A DNA stretch of 64,000 bases. Origin: Variovorax brevis. GTDB taxonomy: Bacteria; Pseudomonadota; Gammaproteobacteria; Burkholderiales; Burkholderiaceae_C. The stretch covers positions 124,001 through 188,000 of the forward strand of contig NZ_JASZYG010000008.1 in assembly GCF_030317105.1 (NCBI RefSeq), given 5' to 3'. Shown here piece after piece: positions 9,074 to 17,479 of the stretch (positions are counted from its first letter, which is position 1; each line of letters opens with the position of its first letter). The position numbers were made by a program, and so were the translations under genes. The notes beneath the pieces were generated by a model, which was given only the letters and a program-made list of their open reading frames with translations, was not told the DNA's origin and made no database searches.

Positions 9074-9187
9074 TCATTGCCTTGTGGCCTCGCCCGTCGC
9101 GGGCCCCGCCTGCCACGGCTCGGTGCGAATGCGCTCCAGGAGCACGCTTGCGTCGGCCAGCTGGTCGACCGTTGGGCTGCTTTGGTT
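9074..9187 (-). pseudogene. Probable C-terminal remnant of a type I restriction specificity subunit (HsdS)
   Basis: A 37-codon open stretch ends in TGA at 9074, directly upstream of the DUF1016 gene. It reads TVDQLADASVLLERIRTEP and ends EATRQ. The D-x-S-x-LLERIR-x-E pattern resembles the last helix of many HsdS proteins, which often have a DUF1016 gene as neighbour. A stop codon (TGA) precedes it in frame, and no target-recognition domain is seen in the 320 bp beyond. If the reading is right, the rest of the gene has been deleted. The evidence is short, so this is a tentative call. Confidence 0.35.
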
Positions 9188-9505
9188 TCAGGCGTCTTGT
9201 GAATCAAGATTGTCGGTGAGTGGAACGCTCAGCCCGAAAGGCTGGGCGGACAAGGCATGGACTCTTCACTCCGGGCGCCTGCATTGCGTCCAAACCCCAT
9301 CGAATGATCCGCATCCGGGTGCTCTGGCGTATGCCCCGTGAAAACCCCGCCCACCTCGGCGGGTTAGCCCCCGGCAGGGCAGACCCCGCGCAATACAATG
9401 CGCGGTGTTGTGCGCGGCCCAAGTCCGCGCCGCGTGGCCACGTCCCGTGGCCGCCAGTGTGCGGGCCAAGCCTGCGACCTGTCTTCCCCCTGTTGGAGAA
9501 CTCCC
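9188..9505. other. Intergenic region before yajC, with a terminator-like hairpin and a -10-like box
   Basis: I see no gene in this 318-bp stretch. CCCGCC and GGCGGG (9346-9363, 6-base loop) form a hairpin that on the minus strand is followed by GTTTT, so it may end transcription entering the DUF1016 side. TACAAT at 9394-9399 is a fair -10 box about 107 bp before yajC. In many relatives tgt lies just upstream of yajC; it is not here, so the restriction-type remnant may have been inserted at this junction. Confidence 0.4.
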
Positions 9506-9835
9506 TTGTTCATTTCCTCTGCTTACGCTCAAACCGCTCCGGCCGCTGCTGGCGGTGACATGATGTCTTCCCTCGGCAGCATGCTGCCGCTGGTGCTGAT
9601 GTTCGTGGTGCTGTATTTCGTGATGATCCGCCCACAGATGAAGCGCCAGAAGGAAGCCCGAAACATGCTCGCGGCACTGGCCAAGGGCGACGAAGTGGCC
9701 ACGGCGGGTGGCGTGCTGGGCAAGATCTCGGAACTCGGTGACCAGTACCTGACTCTTGAAATTGCCAACGGCGTCAACGTGCGCATGCAGCGCAGCGCCG
9801 TGGTTCAGGTGCTGCCCAAGGGCACCGTCAAGTAA
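9506..9835 (+). CDS. yajC: YajC, Sec translocon accessory protein
   Basis: YajC is a small inner-membrane protein that associates with SecDF and the SecYEG translocon. The 109-residue product has an alanine-rich N-terminus, one membrane segment (about residues 22-42, ending FVMIRPQMKRQKE), and a C-terminal beta-rich cytoplasmic domain containing KGDEVATAGGVLGKI, the family hallmark. I chose the TTG at 9506 because GGAGAA lies seven bases before it and it gives the family's usual length and N-terminus. An upstream in-frame start would add about 36 arginine-rich residues unlike YajC. The gene is followed after 51 bp by secD and then secF, the conserved order. Confidence 0.93.
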   Translation: MFISSAYAQTAPAAAGGDMMSSLGSMLPLVLMFVVLYFVMIRPQMKRQKEARNMLAALAKGDEVATAGGVLGKISELGDQYLTLEIANGVNVRMQRSAVVQVLPKGTVK

Positions 9836-9886
9836 TCCCTTAGTTCCTCTCTGTCTGGCGGCCTTGGCCGCAACATAAGCGCGATC

Positions 9887-11764
9887 ATGAACCGTTACCC
9901 GGTCTGGAAGTACGCGATCATCGTGATCGTGCTGCTCGTGGGGCTCATCTACGCCCTGCCCAATTTCTTCGGCGAAGCGCCTGCAGTGCAGGTGTCGACC
10001 GCCAAATCGACCGCCAAGCTCGACGCCACCACGCAGGATCGCGTCGAGGCCGCGCTCAAGGCGGCGAATCTCTCGCCCGACATGGTCACGCGCGACGCCA
10101 CGTCGCTGCGCGTGCGCTTCACCACCACCGACGACCAGCTCAAGGCGCGCGACGTGGTGCAGCACGCGCTGGTGCCCGATCCCAGCGATCCGCCTTATGT
10201 GGTGGCGCTGAACCTGGTGTCGCGTTCACCGGCATGGCTGTCGTCGCTGCACGCGTTTCCGATGTACCTCGGTCTCGATTTGCGCGGCGGTGTGCACTTC
10301 ATGCTGCAGGTCGACATGAAGGGCGCCATCGACAAGAAGGCCGAGACCTTTGCCGGCGACGTGCGCGCAGCCCTGCGCGACAAGACCATCCGCGGCGTCG
10401 TGAGCCGCAACGGCCAGGCCATCGAAGTGAGCTTCCGCGATCCGGAGAGCCTCCAGGGCGCGACCAACATCATCCGGGACCAGTTCCCGGATCTGGCCGC
10501 CGTCGCCACGCAGAACGGGGCTGACGGCAAGATCGTTGCCACCATCAAGCCCGAGGCCGCGCGCCGCCTGCAGGACGCTGCCCTCAAGCAGAACATCACC
10601 ACCCTGCACAACCGGATCAACGAACTCGGCGTGGCCGAGCCGGTGATCCAGCAGCAGGGCATCGACCGCATCGTGGTCGAGCTGCCCGGCGTGCAGGACA
10701 CGGCCAAGGCCAAGGACATCCTGGGCCGCACCGCCACGCTCGAAATGCGCATGGTCGACGAAACGGCCGAAGGCCGCGCCGCCGAAATGGGCACGGGCCC
10801 GGTGCCTTTCGGCTCCGAGAAATTCCTGGACCGCCAAGGCCGTCCTGTCATCGTCAAGAAGCAGGTGCTGGTCACCGGCGAGAACCTGACCGACGCGCAA
10901 CCCGGCTTCGATTCGCAGACCCAGCAGCCCAAGGTCGACCTGACCATGGACGCCAAGGGCGGGCGCATCATGCGCGACGTCAGCCGCGAGAACTTCCGCA
11001 AGCGCATGGCGATGTTGATCTTCGAAAAGGGCAAGGGCGAAGTGCTCACGGCCCCGTCGATCAACGGCGAACTGGGCAACCGCTTCCAGATTTCCGGTTC
11101 CATGACCGTCATCGAGGCCAACGACCTGGCCTTGCTGCTGCGTTCGGGCTCGCTCGCCGCGCCAATGGAAATCATCGAGGAAAGCACCATCGGCCCGAGC
11201 CTGGGGGCCGACAACATCACCAAGGGCTTCCACAGCGTGGCCTGGGGCTTCGCGGCCATCGTGGTCTTCATGTGCCTCTACTACGCGCTCTTCGGCGTGT
11301 TCTCGGCCATCGCGCTGGCGGTGAACCTGCTGCTGCTCATCGCCGTGCTGTCGATGCTGCAGGCCACGCTGACCTTGCCGGGTATCGCCGCCATGGCGCT
11401 GGCCATCGGCGTTGCCATCGATTCCAACGTGCTCATCAACGAGCGCGTGCGCGAAGAGTTGCGAAATGGCGCGGCGCCGCAGGCGGCCATCAACGCGGGC
11501 TACGAGCGCGCGTGGGCCACGATTCTCGACTCGAACGTGACCACGCTGATTGCCGGCATTGCCCTGCTGGCCTTCGGCTCGGGCCCGATCCGCGGTTTTG
11601 CCGTGGTGCATTGCATCGGCATCGTGACCTCGATGTTCTCGGCCGTGTTCTTCTCGCGCGGGCTGGTGAACTTCTGGTACGGACGCAAGAAGAAGCTCAA
11701 GAGCGTGTCGATCGGCACGGTGTGGCGTCCGGCAACGGACGGCGCTGTCGCCGGCGGTAAGTAA
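9887..11764 (+). CDS. secD: Protein translocase subunit SecD
   Basis: SecD is the proton-motive-force-linked subunit that helps pull exported proteins through SecYEG to the periplasm. The 625-residue protein has a first membrane helix at about residues 8-26. The conserved motif LGLDLRGGVHFMLQVD lies at about 128-143, followed by a large periplasmic domain (about 150-440) and five C-terminal membrane helices with AIGVAIDSNVLINERVREE, part of the RND-like SecD fold. Length and motifs are normal for Burkholderiales. It lies between yajC and secF and is probably co-transcribed with both. Confidence 0.97.
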   Translation: MNRYPVWKYAIIVIVLLVGLIYALPNFFGEAPAVQVSTAKSTAKLDATTQDRVEAALKAANLSPDMVTRDATSLRVRFTTTDDQLKARDVVQHALVPDPSDPPYVVALNLVSRSPAWLSSLHAFPMYLGLDLRGGVHFMLQVDMKGAIDKKAETFAGDVRAALRDKTIRGVVSRNGQAIEVSFRDPESLQGATNIIRDQFPDLAAVATQNGADGKIVATIKPEAARRLQDAALKQNITTLHNRINELGVAEPVIQQQGIDRIVVELPGVQDTAKAKDILGRTATLEMRMVDETAEGRAAEMGTGPVPFGSEKFLDRQGRPVIVKKQVLVTGENLTDAQPGFDSQTQQPKVDLTMDAKGGRIMRDVSRENFRKRMAMLIFEKGKGEVLTAPSINGELGNRFQISGSMTVIEANDLALLLRSGSLAAPMEIIEESTIGPSLGADNITKGFHSVAWGFAAIVVFMCLYYALFGVFSAIALAVNLLLLIAVLSMLQATLTLPGIAAMALAIGVAIDSNVLINERVREELRNGAAPQAAINAGYERAWATILDSNVTTLIAGIALLAFGSGPIRGFAVVHCIGIVTSMFSAVFFSRGLVNFWYGRKKKLKSVSIGTVWRPATDGAVAGGK

Positions 11765-11779
11765 GGAAAAGAACACGCC

Positions 11780-12733
11780 ATGGAATTCTTTCGTATTCAT
11801 CGCACCATTCCGTTCATGCGCCACGCGCTGGTGCTGAACGCCATTTCGTTCATCACCTTCGCCCTGGCGGTCTTCTTCCTGTTCTCGCGCGGTTTGCACC
11901 TGTCGGTCGAGTTCACGGGCGGCACCGTCATGGAGGTGAGCTACCAGCAGTCGGCCGATCTCGGCAAGGTGCGCGAGGCCATCGGCAAGGCGGGCTTCCA
12001 GGACGTGCAGGTGCAGAACTTCGGCACCTCGCGCGACGTGATGATCCGCCTGCCCGCCAAGAAGGGCGTGAGCTCGTCGCAGCAAAGCGACCAGGTCATC
12101 GAGGCGCTCAAGACGGTCGACCCGAGCGTCACGCTGCGGCGCAACGAATTCGTCGGCCCGCAGGTGGGCGACGAACTCACCACCAACGGGCTCAAGGCCC
12201 TGGGCATGGTGGTGGTCGGCATCATGATCTACCTGGCCTTCCGCTTCGAATGGAAGTTCGCCCTGGCCACCGTGCTGGCCAACATGCACGACGTGGTCAT
12301 CATCCTGGGCTTCTTCGCCTTCTTCCAGTGGGAGTTCTCGCTGGCGGTGCTGGCGGCGGTGCTGGCGGTGCTGGGCTATTCGGTGAACGAGTCGGTCGTG
12401 ATCTTCGACCGCGTGCGCGAGAACTTCCGGCGCTACCGCAAGCTGAACACGCACGAGATCATCGACAACGCGATCACCTCGACCATCAGCCGGACCATCA
12501 TCACCCACGGCTGTACGCAGCTGGTGGTGCTGTCGATGTTCTTCTTCGGCGGCCCGACGCTGCACTACTTTGCGCTGGCCCTGACCATCGGCATCTGCTT
12601 CGGCATCTACTCGTCGGCTTTCGTGGCCGCGGCCATCGCCATGTGGCTGGGCGTCAAGCGTGAAGACCTGATCAAGGGTCCCGTAAAGCGAGACGGCGAC
12701 CCGGACGATCCGAACTCCGGCGCCGTTGTTTGA
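11780..12733 (+). CDS. secF: Protein translocase subunit SecF
   Basis: SecF is the partner of SecD in the SecDF-YajC complex. The 317-residue protein starts with MEFFRIHRTIPFMRH and has an N-terminal helix (about residues 16-35). The signature LSVEFTGGTVMEV follows, then a short periplasmic domain and five membrane helices containing YSVNESVVIFDRVRENFRR. The start lies 15 bp after the secD stop, so the two are translationally close. Nothing unusual is seen. Confidence 0.97.
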   Translation: MEFFRIHRTIPFMRHALVLNAISFITFALAVFFLFSRGLHLSVEFTGGTVMEVSYQQSADLGKVREAIGKAGFQDVQVQNFGTSRDVMIRLPAKKGVSSSQQSDQVIEALKTVDPSVTLRRNEFVGPQVGDELTTNGLKALGMVVVGIMIYLAFRFEWKFALATVLANMHDVVIILGFFAFFQWEFSLAVLAAVLAVLGYSVNESVVIFDRVRENFRRYRKLNTHEIIDNAITSTISRTIITHGCTQLVVLSMFFFGGPTLHYFALALTIGICFGIYSSAFVAAAIAMWLGVKREDLIKGPVKRDGDPDDPNSGAVV

Positions 12734-12840
12734 CGGGCCCGCGCGACGTTGGGGTTGCCGAGCATGCCGCAACACTTGTGCGGATACATTTCACAAGGCA
12801 AGCTCGCCACTGCGCACAGTTTTTGCGTTCCTGACCCCAA

Positions 12841-15339
12841 ATGAGCCCAGAGCGTTCTCACGCATCGTCCCTTCAGCTGGCACGCGAAACGCGTGAGCGC
12901 TTCGTTGCGGCGACCGAAGGCGTGATTGCACCGACCGCGCTCGCCATCCGCGAGCGCCTGAGCTCGCTCGCCGCGCAGACCGGCAACGCGCGGGAGATGT
13001 ACCAGAACCGTGACGACTTCGTGGCATTTCGCGAGCAGGAGTCGCGTTGGGTCACGCTGGCGCAATCGGGCTGGCGCAAGGCGCTGACGGTCGCGCAATC
13101 CGCCCACAACACCTCTCACAACTCCATCTCCAACCTCGAGCTCATCGGCGACGAGGTGGTCGAGAACAACATCCTGTCGTCGCGCCTGGCGCTGGTGATC
13201 CAGGACAAGGCGAGCTTCGAACTCAACGACCTGCGCCTGCGCATGCAGCACCTGGAGGGCGTGAGCGAGTTGAGCAGCAAGGACGTGCTGCGCCCCGAAG
13301 TGCTGTCGCGCCTGCTGGTCGACCAGTGGCTGGCGGCCGGCCTGACCCGACCCATGTGGACCAAGGTCCAGGAAGTCGTCCAGAACCGCATCCTCGATGC
13401 CATTCTCGCGGCCTACAAGGACGCCAACGCCTTCCTGATCAGCAAGGGCGTGATGCCCGAGATTGACCTCAAGGGCTTCGTCAAGCGCGCACACGGCGCG
13501 CCTTCTTCCGCGCCCATGCAGTTCGGCACCGGGGGTGGTGCAGCAGGCGGGGTGGGCGTGCGCGGCGTGGCCGCCGACGGTTCGATTCCCGGTGGTTTTG
13601 CACCGGCGGCCATCGGCTTGACATCTGCCGGTGGGCGCGGTGGCGATGGCGGTGGTGGCGCAGGAGTCGTCGGCGGTGGTGCCGGGGGTGGCGGTGGATA
13701 CGGCGGAGGCGGTTCCGGCGGCAACGGTGGTGCGGGCACTCGCGGCATCCCGGGCAGCGAGTTCTTCGCCCTTGGAAGCTCGCCCTTCGTGGTCGCGCGC
13801 CAACGCGCGCAGGGTGTCCTGACGAATCTCAAGCGCTTCGTGACCGCGCGCATTGGCGTCGACGCTGCCGGCAGTGGTGGCTTCGGTGTCGCGGGCGGCG
13901 GACATGGCGGCGGTGGCGCGGGTGGCGTGGCCGGCAGCATGCGCGGTGGCGGTTCGCCCGCCTTCGTGCAGGCCATCATGGATGCGGAAGTGGCTTATCA
14001 GGTGGCGGCGTCGCAATACATCGTCGGCGACGAGGCGACCGCCATCCAGCAATCGGCTGTCGACCTGCGCCGTCGCACGGCCGACCTCAAGAAAAAGGCG
14101 CCGACCACGGCCGACAAGGCCACGGTCGAGATCGTGGCGCTGATGTTCCAGGCCATCCTGGCCGAGGAGCGCATTCCATTCTCGGCGCGCGTGTGGTTTG
14201 CGCGCCTGCAGATGCCGGTGCTGCGCGTGGCAATCGCTGAACCGGAGTTCTTCGGCACCTTGCAGCATCCCGCCCGCATGCTCATCGATCGCATGGGTTC
14301 GTGCGTGATGGGCTTCGATGCGGCCGCCATATCCGGCAGCGCGCTCGAGGCGGAAATTCGCCGCGTGGTGCAGGTCATCGAGCAATATCCGGAAACCGGT
14401 CAGCGCGTATTCAAGCTGGTGTTCGACGAGTTCGTCGCCTTCCTGTCCAAGTACCTCACGCAGAGCGACGCGACGCAGCGCCTCATGAGCGTGGCGCAGC
14501 AGGTCGAGCAGAAGGAGACGATGGCGATCCAGTACACCATCGAGCTTCGCAAGATGCTCAACGACATTCCGGTGCGCGAGGAAATCCGCGAGTTCCTGTT
14601 CAAGGTGTGGGCCGAAGTGCTGGCGCTGGCCGCGCTGCGCTACGGCGCGCAGGACCAGCAAACCGTCACGCTCAAGCGCGCTGCTGCCGATCTGGTGTGG
14701 GCCGCAAGCGCCAAACCCAATCGCAACGACCGCACGCGCGTGATCCAGGACCTGCCCAATCTGCTGCAACGCTTGCGCCAGGGCATGACGCTGCTGGGCA
14801 TCAACGGCGAGCCGCAGGAAACGCACATCAAGATCATCGGCGAAACGCTGGCCGACGCTTTCATGTCCAAGACCGACGCCATTCCGGCGGCGCAGATCGA
14901 GGCCATGGCCAAGCGACTGGCCAACCTCGAAGACTTCGTGACCGATGAAGGCGGCGCCAGCGACCTGCCGCTGGACGCGGCGAGCATCGAACTGCTGCTG
15001 GGCGTCGACGCCTCGTCGATCGAGGTGGTGCCCGACACGGGCAACAAGGTCAGCGAGGAAATGCTGGCCTGGGCGCACGACCTGCAAGTGGGCAACTGGT
15101 TCATGCTCGACCACAACAGCCGGGTGACGCAGGTGCAGTTCGTCTGGCGCAGCGACCGCAAGCAATTGCACCTCTTTGCTTCCGCCGACGGCCGCAGCTT
15201 CCTGATCCAGGCCGGCCGCCTCGCGTCCTACCTGCAGGCCGGCCTGCTCGTTCCTGCCGAAGAAGAAACCCTGACCGTCCGCGCGACGCGTGAAGCGCTC
15301 GCCAAGCTGGACGCGAATCCCGAGCGCCTCCTGAACTGA
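12841..15339 (+). CDS. DUF1631 family protein with two glycine-rich inserts
   Basis: DUF1631 proteins are mostly helical, cytoplasmic and of unknown function; some are thought to be linked to cyclic-di-GMP or thioesterase-like roles, which the sequence does not settle. This 832-residue copy has the family start (helical, with QESRWVTLAQSGWRKAL) and C-terminal parts (from about 375, with SCVMGFDAAAISG and later LQVGNWFMLDHNS). Residues about 221-303 and 339-372 are glycine-rich, low-complexity inserts with runs such as GGGAGGGGGYGGGG. They look like flexible linkers between helical blocks. No signal peptide or membrane helix is seen. The start at 12841 has no clear Shine-Dalgarno sequence. The gene stands alone, 107 bp after secF. 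Confidence 0.85.
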   Translation: MSPERSHASSLQLARETRERFVAATEGVIAPTALAIRERLSSLAAQTGNAREMYQNRDDFVAFREQESRWVTLAQSGWRKALTVAQSAHNTSHNSISNLELIGDEVVENNILSSRLALVIQDKASFELNDLRLRMQHLEGVSELSSKDVLRPEVLSRLLVDQWLAAGLTRPMWTKVQEVVQNRILDAILAAYKDANAFLISKGVMPEIDLKGFVKRAHGAPSSAPMQFGTGGGAAGGVGVRGVAADGSIPGGFAPAAIGLTSAGGRGGDGGGGAGVVGGGAGGGGGYGGGGSGGNGGAGTRGIPGSEFFALGSSPFVVARQRAQGVLTNLKRFVTARIGVDAAGSGGFGVAGGGHGGGGAGGVAGSMRGGGSPAFVQAIMDAEVAYQVAASQYIVGDEATAIQQSAVDLRRRTADLKKKAPTTADKATVEIVALMFQAILAEERIPFSARVWFARLQMPVLRVAIAEPEFFGTLQHPARMLIDRMGSCVMGFDAAAISGSALEAEIRRVVQVIEQYPETGQRVFKLVFDEFVAFLSKYLTQSDATQRLMSVAQQVEQKETMAIQYTIELRKMLNDIPVREEIREFLFKVWAEVLALAALRYGAQDQQTVTLKRAAADLVWAASAKPNRNDRTRVIQDLPNLLQRLRQGMTLLGINGEPQETHIKIIGETLADAFMSKTDAIPAAQIEAMAKRLANLEDFVTDEGGASDLPLDAASIELLLGVDASSIEVVPDTGNKVSEEMLAWAHDLQVGNWFMLDHNSRVTQVQFVWRSDRKQLHLFASADGRSFLIQAGRLASYLQAGLLVPAEEETLTVRATREALAKLDANPERLLN

Positions 15340-15541
15340 CCCAATCTCCGTGGAGGGCGGTCTTCACCGGGAGCATCGCGGAGCCGGCTTTGCCGGGCCG
15401 CTGCTACTGGCCCCGGCAGGGAGTTGACGAAGTGACACGAAGTGCACGGAGCCTGGGGGCGAGCAACAAGCTCCGGGCCGCCGGTGTTGCCCCCGGTGGG
15501 GGTGGCGGAGCAACACGAAGTGCGCGCAGCCTCGGGAGGCG
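15340..15541. repeat. Intergenic repeat region with two copies of an ACACGAAGTG-type element
   Basis: Two related 20-bp elements, at 15435-15454 and 15513-15532, share ACACGAAGTGC and end AGCCT. Between them GTTGC and GCAAC and the runs CCCCCGG and GGGGGTGG offer pairing. A third copy lies at 17119-17203, inverted. No gene is seen here. The convergent genes on either side suggest it may also serve as a terminator region. Confidence 0.6.
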
Positions 15542-16048
15542 TTAAGGTACGCAGCGCCACCACTCGCTGCGAAGGGCATCGCCTTCTTGTTCGATCCAGC
15601 CCAGCAGCAGACCGTCCGGGCCCGCACCGTGCAAGGCCGCGCGCATCAGCAATGGCCTGTCGCGGCACACCATGAAGCTCGCGTCGCCCTGCCACGCCAG
15701 CCCCTTGGCCAACGCGGCGAGCATCAGGCCCGGCTGGCTTTGCATGAATTCGAAAGGCATCGGCAGGCCGCTGCGCAGTTGCACCAGGCTGGAACGCGTG
15801 GCACTTTGCGGGCCACTCAGGCTTGCCACCCGCAGACGGGCACCCGGAGGCAGCGCAGCCTCGCCCGCCGCGTCCAGGCACTGCCACGCGCCGTGCAGCG
15901 CCAACTCGGCCCACACACCGATGCGGCGGGGTCGCGCACCGAGCCGCGCGGCCAAGGCTTCGCGCCAACCGGGAGGCGGCGGGTCGGCCACGACATGCGC
16001 GACAAGCCGCCAGCCGTCAAGAATGGATTCGGCCTCGCCGTTTGTCAT
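15542..16048 (-). CDS. Short beta-ketoacyl-synthase-like protein (chain-length-factor-like half)
   Basis: This 168-residue protein resembles the N-terminal half of a ketosynthase fold. It has RRIGVWAELALHGAW early, then SLSGPQSATRSSLVQLRSG, and a helix MPFEFMQSQPGLMLAALAKG in the place where related proteins have the segment around the active site. No catalytic cysteine in a TACTS-like motif is present, so it cannot be a ketosynthase on its own. It may be a non-catalytic partner like the chain-length factors of aryl-polyene and type II polyketide systems, but its half length makes this uncertain. The ATG at 16048 overlaps the stop of the ketosynthase gene in ATGA, so the two are probably translationally coupled. 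Confidence 0.6.
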   Translation of the reverse strand: MTNGEAESILDGWRLVAHVVADPPPPGWREALAARLGARPRRIGVWAELALHGAWQCLDAAGEAALPPGARLRVASLSGPQSATRSSLVQLRSGLPMPFEFMQSQPGLMLAALAKGLAWQGDASFMVCRDRPLLMRAALHGAGPDGLLLGWIEQEGDALRSEWWRCVP

Positions 16049-17118
16049 CCGCCGCAGTCTTCCAGCACCAGCGCCGCATGCCCGCCGCCAAAGCCGATGG
16101 CATTGAAGAGGATGTGCCGCAGTCGCGCCGGCGCCCGATTGCATAGCGCTACGTCCAATGCTGAATCCAGCGCGTGATCCGCGGCCGGCCATGTGCCTGT
16201 TTCGATGCACGCCGTGAGCAGCACGAGTTCCGCCGCGCCCGCAGCGCCGAGCGTGTGACCGATCCACTGCTTGAGCGCGACCATTGGCGGCATCTCGGAC
16301 CACAACTGGCGTAACGCGGCGGCTTCGATGGCGTCGTTGCCGGGGCTTCCTGCGGCTTGCGGCTTGATGAGGTCGATGTCTTGCACGCGCAGGCCCCCCT
16401 GGAGCAGCGCGGCTTGGCACACGGCGACGACAGCATCCATGTCGGCGCCGGTCGGCGTGGCACCGCCCACCACATTGGCACCGCCGGCCAGGCGCCAACG
16501 CGCTTTTGTGGCGCTCAGCACCACGCCGGCCACGGCCTCGCCAAGAACCAGTCCGTTTCGTTCCGCGCCGAAAGGCAGTGCGCGTTCCGGCGACAGCAAC
16601 TGCATGCCGCCGAAACCGGCCAGCGTGAGACGGTTGCGGAACTCGACGCCCAGCACCAGCGCCTGCGCCGCAGCGCCACAGCGGATCAAGTCCGCCGCGG
16701 CCAGCATCGCATTGACGGCCGACGTGCACGCCGTCGACACGGTGAACACCGGGCCGCGCCAGCCAATCGCTTCGGCCACCACATCGCCAAAGGTTTGCAC
16801 ATCGCCGGCGAAGCAATGGACCTCTTCTTCGTAGCCCACGTCGAGCGAGGAGGACGCGACGAACAGTGGCATGCCCGAAGTTGCCGCGTCGTCGGGCAAG
16901 GCGCATTGCGCAACCACATCGCGCACCGTGCGACGCAATCGCTGCAACCAGTCGCCTTCGTCGTGCGGCAGTTCGAACACCGGCCAGGTGAAGCCTTCAG
17001 CCACCGTGATGCGTGTTGGCGAAACACCGCCGTGACGCAAAGCCGCCAGCGACGCCGGCAAGTCGCGGCCGAGTGCGCAAGCCAGGCCAGTGCCCGCCAC
17101 ATACACCGGAAAGTTCAT
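16045..17118 (-). CDS. Beta-ketoacyl-ACP synthase (FabF/KAS II-like) with an altered active site
   Basis: This 357-residue condensing enzyme has the thiolase fold. The nucleophile is C131 in VSTACTSAVNAM. The lysine and second histidine are present as K283 and H288 in LKQWIGHTLGAAGA. The first catalytic histidine, usually in HGTGT-x-x-ND, is replaced: the segment reads IKPQAAGSPGND, with Q254 in its place. The enzyme may therefore act as an acyl transferase or specialised ketosynthase. A GTG at 17136 is in frame, but it falls inside the dispersed repeat, so I chose the ATG at 17118. The acyl carrier protein gene lies 85 bp upstream on the same strand and is the natural partner. Confidence 0.8.
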   Translation of the reverse strand: MNFPVYVAGTGLACALGRDLPASLAALRHGGVSPTRITVAEGFTWPVFELPHDEGDWLQRLRRTVRDVVAQCALPDDAATSGMPLFVASSSLDVGYEEEVHCFAGDVQTFGDVVAEAIGWRGPVFTVSTACTSAVNAMLAAADLIRCGAAAQALVLGVEFRNRLTLAGFGGMQLLSPERALPFGAERNGLVLGEAVAGVVLSATKARWRLAGGANVVGGATPTGADMDAVVAVCQAALLQGGLRVQDIDLIKPQAAGSPGNDAIEAAALRQLWSEMPPMVALKQWIGHTLGAAGAAELVLLTACIETGTWPAADHALDSALDVALCNRAPARLRHILFNAIGFGGGHAALVLEDCGG

Positions 17119-17203
17119 GGCCCCCACGCTCGGCACTTCGTGTCCTCGCTGCCCCCCGAGGGGGTGCGAGCTTGCTTGGGGCGGCCCAGCGCGGCGCTCA
17201 TGC
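17119..17203. repeat. Dispersed intergenic repeat (ACACGAAGTG type) between the ACP and KS genes
   Basis: Read on the minus strand it holds GGGCCGCCCCAAGCAAGC, then CCCCCTCGGGGGG (a self-complementary run) and GGACACGAAGTGCC before GTGGGGGCC. It matches the elements at 15435 and 15513. I know similar repeats as frequent intergenic elements in Comamonadaceae. It splits the nine-gene cluster's last two genes from the rest, and its GGGGG supplies the only Shine-Dalgarno-like sequence for the ketosynthase gene. Confidence 0.55.
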
Positions 17204-17479
17204 TCATGCCCGTCCAGCGCTCAAATGCTCCGCCAGATGCGCAATGGACACCAGCGCGCGCCGCGTCTCCTTGCTGTCGGGCATGCGCACGCCGTAGCGC
17301 TTCTGGATCGCCATCGACACCTGGAGCGCGTCGAGAGAGTCGAGGTCGAGTCGTGCCTCGGGGCCGAACAGGGGCTCGTCGTCGCCGAGGCCTCCTTCGG
17401 GTGCGGGTTTTTCCACGGCGTCCAGCACCAGCGCCTTCAGCTCGGCGATCAGGTGAGGTAGTGAGAGGGGCTCGTTCAT
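17204..17479 (-). CDS. Acyl carrier protein
   Basis: A 91-residue acyl carrier protein. The phosphopantetheine attachment serine is S48 in LDLDSLDALQVSM, followed by the helix AIQKRYGVRM. It should carry acyl or ketoacyl chains by thioester for the cluster's condensing enzymes, in the role that DarC plays in described dialkylresorcinol clusters; that assignment rests on the neighbouring DarA- and DarB-like genes. Its ATG overlaps the permease stop by four bases (ATGA). It is distinct from housekeeping acpP, which would lie in a fab operon. Confidence 0.88.
   Translation of the reverse strand: MNEPLSLPHLIAELKALVLDAVEKPAPEGGLGDDEPLFGPEARLDLDSLDALQVSMAIQKRYGVRMPDSKETRRALVSIAHLAEHLSAGRA

Noticed and set aside
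13530..13740. The glycine-rich stretch of the DUF1631 gene as a separate repeat element or PE-PGRS-like gene
   Set aside because: It is in frame within one long gene, with a conserved DUF1631 region on both sides.
10226..15171. Long minus-strand open frames opposite secD/secF and opposite the DUF1631 gene
   Set aside because: They have the composition of antisense shadows and no motif; the plus-strand genes are well supported.
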